Source: Mariannaea sp. PMI_226 (lineage: Eukaryota > Ascomycota > Sordariomycetes > Hypocreales > Nectriaceae). From it: a stretch of 64,000 bases of DNA. Positions 56,944-64,000 of the stretch are shown here, piece by piece; within the stretch, counting starts at the first letter, position 1; each line of letters opens with the position of its first letter. The DNA is taken from positions 1,612,001 through 1,676,000 of the forward strand of contig JANFOG010000005.1 in assembly GCA_024336345.1 (NCBI GenBank), given 5' to 3'. The notes below the pieces were generated by a model. That model made no database searches, was not told the DNA's origin, and worked only from the letters and a program-made list of their open reading frames with translations. Made by a program: the position numbers and the translations under genes.

Positions 56944-58977
56944 ATGGCTTCGCCTCTCTCGCATACGACTGACTCAGCTCTCAACATTCAGACAACACCG
57001 ACCACCCACCGGTACGACTCGTACGAAGTGCGCGTAGTCTCAAGCCACTCCGAGACTACCTCAGAGTTTTCAGAAGGATCGTCACCATTCATCTCGACAA
57101 TCAACGAGACCACAGTCCTGGAGAAGGAGAATACCTCACCTTCTAAATCTCGACACTCTCGCGTCCTCTCTGGCGCGACTCTATCCCCCTTGAAGATCCT
57201 TGGTGATCAAATGGAATCAGTCGAGTCGAGACCATCCCCTAAGGCGGGATCCTTCTCTCGAACCCCCTCTCGTAGGGCAGCGCCTGAGAAGCGGTTCCCG
57301 ATTAAGGTCAGCAACCCTATCGAGTCGACACGCCCTATTCAAGAGCGAACGATCAATTTGGAAGACGCGGTCCGACGCGGTACAGGTTTGAAGCGTGCGA
57401 TTGAGATCTTCGAGGATGAACAAAGCGATGTGGAGGAAGATGGCGACGTGACTGCCGGCACTGTCAACATAACGGCCCAAACCGCGATGGAGGTAGACGA
57501 GTCCGCTGGTCTTGACGACACCGTGATCAGCACTTTTAGCACATTCTCTGCTGTCCCCAGCATGACGACCTTTGCAAACTTGGGGATGAGCCCTGATAAG
57601 CTGGCAAGCCTATCGCCTCAATTTCCCAGCAAGGCTGAATCATCACCATCCCGAACTCCTCGACCGATGTCTATGCACGACTCGGGCAACACAACCAACT
57701 TACTAGACTTCACCGATTCACTTAGATTCCCACAAAAAACACCCATGGGGAAGACCGCTTCGCCCCTACGAACAAGCACAACCGTTTCTACTCCTCCTTC
57801 TCGACAAATGACAAACCTCATTGACTTTGATATTCCTCCAATGCCAACACCTCGCAGCGTGCCCACCATCACACCACGTGAGTTGGAGTCTCTCAAGTCC
57901 AAGTTTCTTTCCGAAATCAGCTCTCTCAAGGCCTCGTTGAGCGGTAAGGAGGCTGAAGTGCAATCGCTCAAGGCTGCTGTTGGGGACGCTGAAAAGCGTG
58001 TTGGTGAATCGATGGAACAGCTCCGCGAGGACCGTGCCATCAAGGAGCAGCTTGCTGAGGAGAAGGAAGGCTGGGAGAGACGCGGTCGCGAGATGGAGGC
58101 TGTTCTGCGAAAAGTGAAGGAGGAGATTGTTAGCAGCCAGAGACAGCAGCGAGAACTGGAAGAGAAGCTAGATGAGAGTGAAAAACGACGAGAGGCGGCA
58201 GAGATGATGCACCAGGAGGCGGAAAGCAAGATGGCAGGTATGAGAGCTGGCAAAGATTTCGAGAAGTCTTCGCCTGAGAAGTCTAGGAACACGAATCACG
58301 AAGTCGAAATCGCGGTCGAGAGGGTAGCTCGCGAACTTCACGCGTTGTACAAGGGCAAACATGAAAACAAGGTCGCGGCTTTGAAGAAGTCGTACGAGAC
58401 TCGATGGGAGAAGAGAGTCCGAGAACTGGAGAGCCGAATCGAAGAACTCTACCACGAGAACGAGCGCCTACACGCCGGGCAGGACACGACTATGATGAGG
58501 GCTGAACATGCTGAGACCGAGGAGCTCAAGGCTCAGGTTGTGCGCGATAGCGCTGCAATGAAGGAACTCAATGCCGATATTCAGCGACTGGAGGCTGTTG
58601 CCAACACAGTCAGACACGACAACGAGGAACTGCGAGGCATGCTAGAGCGTGAGCGCATAGAGAAGGGCGAGCTGGTCCAACTCGCCGAGGAGATGATGAA
58701 TATGCAGAGCCTGGCAGTTCAGCCCACTCCAGCCAAGCCCCAGCCTCCGCCGCAGGAGAAGCAGCCCGAGGCCAAGACACCGAAACGGAATCTGGAGAGC
58801 CTCAGGGGCAGTGTCCGAGGCTCCGGCTTGAGGGCCCCCGGCTCAAACCTCCGCGCCCCCCACGAGCGGACCAAGAGCGCCGGCGGCCTGCCCCGTCCCG
58901 GCGGTATCCCTCGCAGTGGTATCATGAGCTCCATCGAAAAAATGGGCAGCTATCGCGGGCGAGGAGGACATGAATAA
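56944..58977 (+). CDS. Coiled-coil protein, possible spindle-pole (TINA/TACC-like) protein
   Basis: An intronless frame gives 677 aa. The first half is disordered and Ser/Thr/Pro-rich with many SP/TP sites (TLSPLK, SPSKSRHSR), a likely substrate for cyclin-dependent kinase. Two similar short motifs, TNLLDF and TNLIDF (near residues 251 and 290), lie 38 residues apart. From about 317 to 590 is a long coiled coil (ELESLKSKFLSEISSLKASL ... EELRGMLERERIEKGE). Its most conserved-looking part is ELHALYKGKHENKVAALKKS followed by WEKRVRELESRIEEL. The tail is basic and Gly/Pro-rich (RGSGLRAPGS, RPGGIPRSGI). I cannot name it firmly. A mitotic spindle-pole role, like A. nidulans TINA or TACC proteins, fits the layout but is inference. 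ATG 56944 has good context. Confidence 0.8.
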   Translation: MASPLSHTTDSALNIQTTPTTHRYDSYEVRVVSSHSETTSEFSEGSSPFISTINETTVLEKENTSPSKSRHSRVLSGATLSPLKILGDQMESVESRPSPKAGSFSRTPSRRAAPEKRFPIKVSNPIESTRPIQERTINLEDAVRRGTGLKRAIEIFEDEQSDVEEDGDVTAGTVNITAQTAMEVDESAGLDDTVISTFSTFSAVPSMTTFANLGMSPDKLASLSPQFPSKAESSPSRTPRPMSMHDSGNTTNLLDFTDSLRFPQKTPMGKTASPLRTSTTVSTPPSRQMTNLIDFDIPPMPTPRSVPTITPRELESLKSKFLSEISSLKASLSGKEAEVQSLKAAVGDAEKRVGESMEQLREDRAIKEQLAEEKEGWERRGREMEAVLRKVKEEIVSSQRQQRELEEKLDESEKRREAAEMMHQEAESKMAGMRAGKDFEKSSPEKSRNTNHEVEIAVERVARELHALYKGKHENKVAALKKSYETRWEKRVRELESRIEELYHENERLHAGQDTTMMRAEHAETEELKAQVVRDSAAMKELNADIQRLEAVANTVRHDNEELRGMLERERIEKGELVQLAEEMMNMQSLAVQPTPAKPQPPPQEKQPEAKTPKRNLESLRGSVRGSGLRAPGSNLRAPHERTKSAGGLPRPGGIPRSGIMSSIEKMGSYRGRGGHE

Positions 58978-59833
58978 GTTTTTTTTTAATACAGTTACGA
59001 GGTGACCAGAGAATTTGAAGTGAAATGCGGCAAAGACGTCATGAGAATGAAACACAAACAAAAGGACGAAGATTAATGAAAGAATATTTCTTCAGTTCGA
59101 GCATCGATAGCCCGGGGCGTCCCAGGAATACTTACTACGGGCGAAATCGACCTTTCCAGGGCAAAGGTATCTTTGCGTGAGAGAGAGAGAGAGAGAGAGA
59201 GCAGGAAAGGGGTGGGAGGAGGGGGGGGGCCGAGGGAGTGAAGGGAAGGGATTCCTTTCGTTCTAAGGCAATGCTTCGTTGTTTTTGGTGGCGTTTGGAA
59301 ACCAAGAGATTTGCACTCTTCGTGCACCACGATTATACCTCTCTTGTCACATTTTTTTTCTTTTAAATTGACGACGTTTGGACACACCCCCCCTTTGTTC
59401 TATCTACATTTGGGTTGGGCTTCGGGCTGGGGATACTGACACTCTCCGGGGCGTGGCAGTGTGTGTGTTGTGTGTAGTGCTATGCTGCACGGAGACTGAT
59501 AAGCTTAATGTTACGAATTACGCTGTACGCAGTAAAGTGGGTTGCGTATCTCTAATTCACCTGGGTCATGATGTCTTAGTAGAGAGACTGGATATCCCAA
59601 GATCATGCCATTTGTTTCATTTGTTTATTTTACCCATTTCGTTGAAAAAGTCCAGTATCCTAGCTAGTGGTGTATCGTGAAGGGGCTTCTAGAATGAATC
59701 ATATCATAATGTACCCTTATTTCGTAGTGTCATCACGCCTTCAAAATGTCTCAAGTATACGTTTAATGCCTGCATGTCCTCCCATGAATAAAAATTCTTT
59801 TCTCCCTCTTTTCCTTTCTTTTCGATCTACAGA
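58978..59833. other. Shared 3' region, coiled-coil gene / amidohydrolase
   Basis: 856 bases between convergent stops. A GA microsatellite lies at 59178-59202 beside a G-rich run at about 59220. Otherwise it is likely 3' UTR and spacer; short frames have no motif. Confidence 0.55.
59178..59202. repeat. (GA)n microsatellite
   Basis: About twelve GA units in the 3' region between two convergent genes, followed by CAGGAAAGG and a run of G. Confidence 0.9.
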
Positions 59834-60942
59834 CTACAGACCATACGCCTTCTTAGCGGTCCCGCCGAAGATCATGGCCCTCTCATCGTCGCTCAGACTG
59901 GCCATCCAGCACATGCGTTCGACGACGCTACGCCAGCGTGGCCATGCGTCGTCGACGCCGATGGTGCAGACGGGCCAATCGCTGCCGAACATGATGCGTC
60001 CGGCCCCAAAGGTGGCGAGTACGATTCCCAGCCATCCCAGGGTGGATTCGAAGATGTGGTTGGCCGATTGATTCTTGAGGGAGTCTGGCATCTCGGAGAA
60101 ACCGCCCGAGAGCTTGATGTAGACGTGGCTATCCTTGCTGAGGGTATACATGGCTGTACGCCAAGCGGTGAAGCCTGGGTCTGATGTTAGGTTGTAGATG
60201 CTGAGATCTGGCTTGCCAAGGTGGTCTACGAGCGGAGAGTTAGTTTTTGAGGGGGTGCCGAGAATGGGTGAGGATTCTAAGGAACAAGCTTACTGAGAAC
60301 CAAAGTGACTCGTTCCTCCTCAGGAACACCGTCATGTACACGCTCGACAAAGGAAATGAGCTCCTCGAGCTGCTTTTTGCCACGACGATGCTGGTCAACA
60401 CCGACCTCAAATACAAGACCCCTGCGACCGAGCAACTTAGCGCTCTCAATGAAGTTTTCCTCAAGCATGGTACCGTGGGGCTTGTCCTGCAGCAGATAGC
60501 GGAAGCCCTTGATCTTGGGCCACGCCTCGCCCGCCTCCTCCTTTACGAGGTCGATATACTTTTCCATGACAGCGACACCGCTGGGCAAAGGTGCCCAGGG
60601 GATGATAGCAAGGCATAGCTTCGCATCATCAGCGGAGTGTCCTTCTCCATCACGGGGCTGGCCTAGGGCCACGCGCTTGATCCAGTTGACCTCTGCGAGG
60701 GGGCCCTTCCAGCCGGAGCCATCAGCGGCGCCGGAGTCGAGGTCGTTCTTGCGATCGGTCTCAACGAAGATGAAGCCCAGAAGAGACGGAGCACTGCTCG
60801 TGGCCTCACGGTACTGGTCGACTGAGCGCTGGCCAGCAAGGGGGTGGTCGGGGGTGCACCAGGCGAGGGAGTCGTTTTCAGTGGCGGGGTAGATGTGGAT
60901 GTGAGAATCGATGATGGGGAGGATGAGCTGGTCGTCGGCCAT
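59834..60942 (-). CDS. Amidohydrolase family 2 (lactonase-like) protein
   Basis: Exons 60942-60294 and 60225-59834 (minus strand) give 346 aa. It is a TIM-barrel metal hydrolase of the amidohydrolase-related group, which includes L-rhamnono-lactonase, L-fuconolactonase and 2-pyrone-4,6-dicarboxylate lactonase. The N-terminal metal motif is DSHIHIYP (H14, H16). WPKIKGFRYLLQ, NHLGKPD across the splice and IMFGSDWPVC, with the catalytic Asp near the end, complete the site. The intron splits the Asn codon of NHLGKP, and joining restores the motif. ATG 60942 (MADDQLILPI) places the HxH in the usual position; a GTG upstream is not needed. No sugar-catabolic genes are next to it, so rhamnose breakdown is only a possibility. 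Substrate unknown. Confidence 0.9.
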
Positions 60943-62691
60943 TGTTGCGAGGTTTTGAGATGCTGAGATTGGTTGCTTTGGCACAGGTATGTTGTTGTTG
61001 TTGTTGTTGACAATATGTAGCAGCAGGTCTGCGTATCGCGTAGCTGTGAGAATGGGTCGATGAGCACAAGGATGGGGGGAAAGGTAGGCGGACTCGAAGA
61101 TGCAATGAATGCAATGACACAGTAGTTGATGTATCTAGTGCTGCAAGTTGGAAAAAAAAAAGAAGGGAAGTGAAGAAACGGGCGAATCAAGCTTAAAGTA
61201 CCAATGGATGCGCGAATCGATGGCTGCAGGACTTGAAGCAGAGTTATGCAAGAAGTCGGTGTAAACGTTGAGGATGGAAATGAGCTGGATGTAGGTAGAC
61301 GCCAGGCTACCCAAAGTAATGTAAGGTAGAGAGAGGTAGACGAAGGTGATTGATTTCCTCCCCACGTTTGACCTTTTTGCGGCTACTGCTGCTTTGCCCC
61401 CTTTTATCAATGCCTCTCAGTAAGTAGGCAGGCAAGTAGGTAGGTAGGTACCTTATTGGAGGGCCCTTTAGGTAGGTGATGTAGGTGATGTAGCTAGCTG
61501 CTAATGCCGACGACGGCCTGATGAGCATCTGCATTGTGGATGTGGACAAATTACTTTATGTAGCTATTGCGTAAAGGTACCCCGCCATCCCAACTCTTCC
61601 CCGCCTCTAGCAGGAAGAGGAGCATTGGTTGGTTGGTCCATTGGTTGGTCCGTTGGTTTGCTCCCTGAGCGCTACCTAAATCTTGGGCACCGCACCTCCT
61701 ACGTATCTAGGTAGTCTTGGGTAACCTCCACTTCTGGCCGTTGCATCATTATCCCGAAGTAGCGAAGTTTCGCTCTTTGTGTTATATTTTGGCCATCACT
61801 TCAACTTTCTGCCATGGGCTAAGGAAACCCAGCATTAACCCGTTTGTAATTGCGCATGGTACGTGTACCTTGGAGTATCACATACACAAGCTCAAATTAA
61901 ATGGATTGGTCACTTGAACGACATGTAGCCCTCCTAGGTACTCTTTATATATCAAAGGCTCTGAGGTGGTTGACCAAGTATCAGACGTACACATAGACAC
62001 AGGTAATAATTTGATTGCCTGAACAGCACTCAAACAAGGGCTTCACGATCCAATAAAACACGTATTATTATGTTGGTTTTTAAAATTTTATAGATTTCTT
62101 AATAGATTCAATAGTCATCTATCTATTTCCTTGACAGATACTCAGTTGTTTTTGGCTCATTGAGTCTGCCAAGGTCAAAAAAAAAGTGGCTAGTCCGCAC
62201 ATCAATCATCAGATTAGGACCATATCCACAACTTGACTTGTTTCTAGAAGTTTGGTTCTCATCCGTCAAAACAGGCTTGGTATGAGATACTCTAGCAATA
62301 ATCCTTGTCATCTCCTGTAGGAAAGGTTTCCCCTTCCCAGCTCACTCAGGAGTCAACGTGAGTTTTGTTTTCTCCGCGCAGGCATGACAGGAGCAGTCAC
62401 ACCTAGCGCGGGGGCCGCAGCATCGACCCATTGGGTACCACACGCATCAGATGCAGGGAGACCTGTCACCAAGACCAGCTTGGCAGTTCCATCCGCTACT
62501 TCGTGCGTATGAGGGTCGACAAAGGAAAGATGATGTGCTGGTTTACAACAACAACATTGGGGCGAGACAGCCCGGCGCGAGGACGCTGCCAGGGAACTGC
62601 TCGAAAAGCAAGGAGCGTACGGCTGATGTTCATCTCAGCCTCCTTCAAGATTCTTTGAACTACTTGTAGCGAACATCCAACAGTGAATTGT
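60943..62691. other. Intergenic: amidohydrolase promoter and CBM48 gene 3' end
   Basis: No gene is supported. It contains a TTG repeat before the amidohydrolase start (about 60989-61009), AGGT and GTAGGTGAT repeats (61428-61500), a TTGG repeat (61625-61660), and an AT-rich stretch (62040-62110). TACCTA/TAGGTA words are frequent here. Confidence 0.5.
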
Positions 62692-63588
62692 TTAGTTGAC
62701 GATGATGCCGTGGCGGCGGGAGCTGGCAGAAGTGGTCTCGTACTCATCATCGCTGGCGTCGGAGCACTCGTCGCTGCTGTAGTCATAGCCGCAGCGGGAG
62801 CCGCCGCAGTCGAGCTTGACACGCTCGCCCTTGCGGGTGATGCCATAGCGCTCACAGGTGCAGCTGCTGCAGTCGGAGCCGGGAGTGCTGTAGCCGGAGA
62901 GCGAGGAGTCGGGCGAGGAGCTGTCAGAGCGGTAGGACAGCGAGGAGCCAGTACCGGAGTCGGAGCCGGACGAGATGTAGTGGATCATGTCATCATCGAG
63001 ACCAGCGGCGCCAAAGCGGGCAGTAAGCTCCTCAATGCTCTCGCTCTCGTAGTAGTCGGCGTTCAAGATGTTCTTGGTAGCATGGGGCGACATGGGCTTG
63101 GGGGCCTGGATCTGAGAGACGGACAGGGGGCGGCCCTTGGGGATGTCGACGGACAGGGAAGATCGCTTGTCCTTGGAGGAAGACTTGGAAGAGGACTTGG
63201 AAGAGCTCTTGCTGCTGGACTTGGACGAGGACTTGGACGAAGACTTGGAAGAAGACTTGGAGGAGGAAGACTTGGACGACTTGCGCGACTCGGAAGAGAC
63301 ATCAAGAATGTTCAACTCACGGCCAGTGGTGGGCTCGACAATAGACTCAACACGGGGGTTGTGGGTGACGTGGTAGCCATCGACGATAAAGTAGTACCAG
63401 TATCGCTGGCCAGCCTCGAGGGTTGAGTTCTGGAATCGAAAAGTGCCGGTCCAGGAACCAGACTTGGACGAGGACTTGTCCTTGGAGAGAGGGAGCTGGT
63501 CGGCGTAGTTGTCCCAGGAGCCGAGAAGATGGACGGTCTTGATACCGGAGGAGAGGCGGATGGAGAAAGTTTGCTGAATAGCCGACAT
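62692..63588 (-). CDS. CBM48/AMPK-glycogen-binding-like protein with Lys-Ser repeat
   Basis: A single exon (minus strand) gives 298 aa. Residues 1-95 form an E-set/CBM48 fold like the beta subunit of SNF1/AMPK and yeast Mdg1/Crp1: FSIRLSSGIKTVHLLGSWDNYADQLPL, then WTGTF and YWYYFIVDGYHVTHNPRVE, with the Trp and Tyr positions that stack on sugars. Residues 102-141 are a KSSS repeat (eight or more units, 63166-63285). The rest is disordered and Ser/Asp/Tyr-rich, then a cysteine cluster C-x2-C-x-C-x15-C-x4-C-x8-C (C240-C275) and an acidic tail. There is no SNF1-interacting beta C-terminal domain, so it is not a classical beta subunit. Alternative names: Mdg1-like or 5'-AMP-activated kinase-like protein. 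A glycogen or phosphoprotein role is inferred from the domain alone. ATG 63588 is the natural start. Confidence 0.85.
   Translation of the reverse strand: MSAIQQTFSIRLSSGIKTVHLLGSWDNYADQLPLSKDKSSSKSGSWTGTFRFQNSTLEAGQRYWYYFIVDGYHVTHNPRVESIVEPTTGRELNILDVSSESRKSSKSSSSKSSSKSSSKSSSKSSSKSSSKSSSKSSSKDKRSSLSVDIPKGRPLSVSQIQAPKPMSPHATKNILNADYYESESIEELTARFGAAGLDDDMIHYISSGSDSGTGSSLSYRSDSSSPDSSLSGYSTPGSDCSSCTCERYGITRKGERVKLDCGGSRCGYDYSSDECSDASDDEYETTSASSRRHGIIVN
63166..63285 (-). repeat. KSSS-coding repeat tract
   Basis: A 12-base unit coding Lys-Ser-Ser-Ser, often read as GAC/TTG/GAA-type codons on the plus strand, is iterated at least eight times with silent differences. It keeps the frame while changing codons, so the protein repeat, not just the DNA, seems to be maintained. 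Confidence 0.8.
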
Positions 63589-64000
63589 TTTTGCTTTTTG
63601 GTTGAATTATGTGTATTATAAACTTGGTTTTTTTGATGCTGCTGAAAAGGGTGATGAATTTAGTCGTGTGTTTGATCGTTTGATGAGCAAGAGAAATCCC
63701 AGATTTCTGTTATTAGAGTGGAAAATTATGAAATGGTGAAATGTGCAAAAAGAGAAAAAATTGGTTTGAAAAAGGTTTGTCTCTGAAGCTGACCGGCAAC
63801 TCTTGAGTTTGGTTGAAAATTTTGGTGTTTTGAGCGTGAAGTTTGCTGCAAGAGCAGATTAAGAGACAAAGATTAGAAGAATAAAGTAGAGACCAGCCCT
63901 ACGGGAACAAGGGAAAACAAACAAAAGGTGAAAGGGGGGAAAACAGAAACTGAAATTTCAGTATTGAGAAGCTTGCTGAAGAAGAGAAGAGAAAAAAAAG
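63589..64000 (-). promoter_or_regulatory. Upstream region of the CBM48-like gene
   Basis: 412 bases to the window edge with no gene. It is A/G-rich on the plus strand (pyrimidine-rich leader on the coding strand) and contains no site I could assign. Confidence 0.5.

Noticed and set aside
62683..63426. Plus-strand frame of 247 codons over the CBM48 gene
   Set aside because: Low-complexity Gly/Ala/Val reading opposite the Ser-rich repeat; the minus-strand gene is clearly the real one.

Overview
This window is nuclear DNA from a filamentous ascomycete (Pezizomycotina), most likely a Sordariomycete and probably Hypocreales, Fusarium/Nectriaceae-like. The reasons are short 46-192 nt introns with GTAAGT-type donors and CTAAC/CTGAC branch points, moderate GC, and close matches to filamentous-fungal proteins: a class III chitin synthase, a StuA/ASM-1 APSES regulator and a CCG-6-like wall protein. 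The genus is inferred from remembered protein families, not from a search.

I support 16 protein-coding genes; 14 of them needed exon joining. From left to right they are: class III chitin synthase (395-3201, +); NEDD8-conjugating E2 UBC12 (4087-4927, +); ketol-acid reductoisomerase ILV5 (6626-8155, +); a serine racemase/threonine dehydratase-like PLP enzyme (8953-10361, +); a DHA1 MFS transporter (10695-12666, -); gamma-glutamyl phosphate reductase (14391-15828, +); RPA large subunit (16172-18179, -); dienelactone hydrolase family protein (18890-19981, +); PIG3-type quinone oxidoreductase (20096-21171, -); CCG-6-like GPI wall protein (27741-28230, +); propionyl/acyl-CoA synthetase (31806-34291, +); BRCT protein (36036-37037, -); StuA (53328-55558, +); a coiled-coil, probably spindle-pole, protein (56944-58977, +); amidohydrolase (59834-60942, -); and a CBM48/AMPK-glycogen-binding-like protein (62692-63588, -).

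The left third (1-21 kb) is compact housekeeping DNA. The middle (21-53 kb) is very sparse: 6.6 kb and 3.6 kb spaces flank the wall-protein gene, and a 16.3 kb gene desert separates the BRCT gene from stuA. These spaces are not obviously transposon-derived and look like extended regulatory DNA. From 53 kb on the region is compact again.

The genes do not form a pathway, a biosynthetic cluster, a defence system or a mobile element. Several share broad themes: cell wall (chitin synthase, wall protein), amino-acid metabolism (ILV5, PRO2, PLP enzyme) and cell cycle/DNA maintenance (RPA1, BRCT, coiled-coil protein). The most concrete regulatory signals are a perfect Leu3-type palindrome before ILV5, an MCB-like CGCG cluster before RPA1, and a leader intron plus three upstream ORFs before stuA. 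No tRNA, rRNA, CRISPR array or intact transposon was found.
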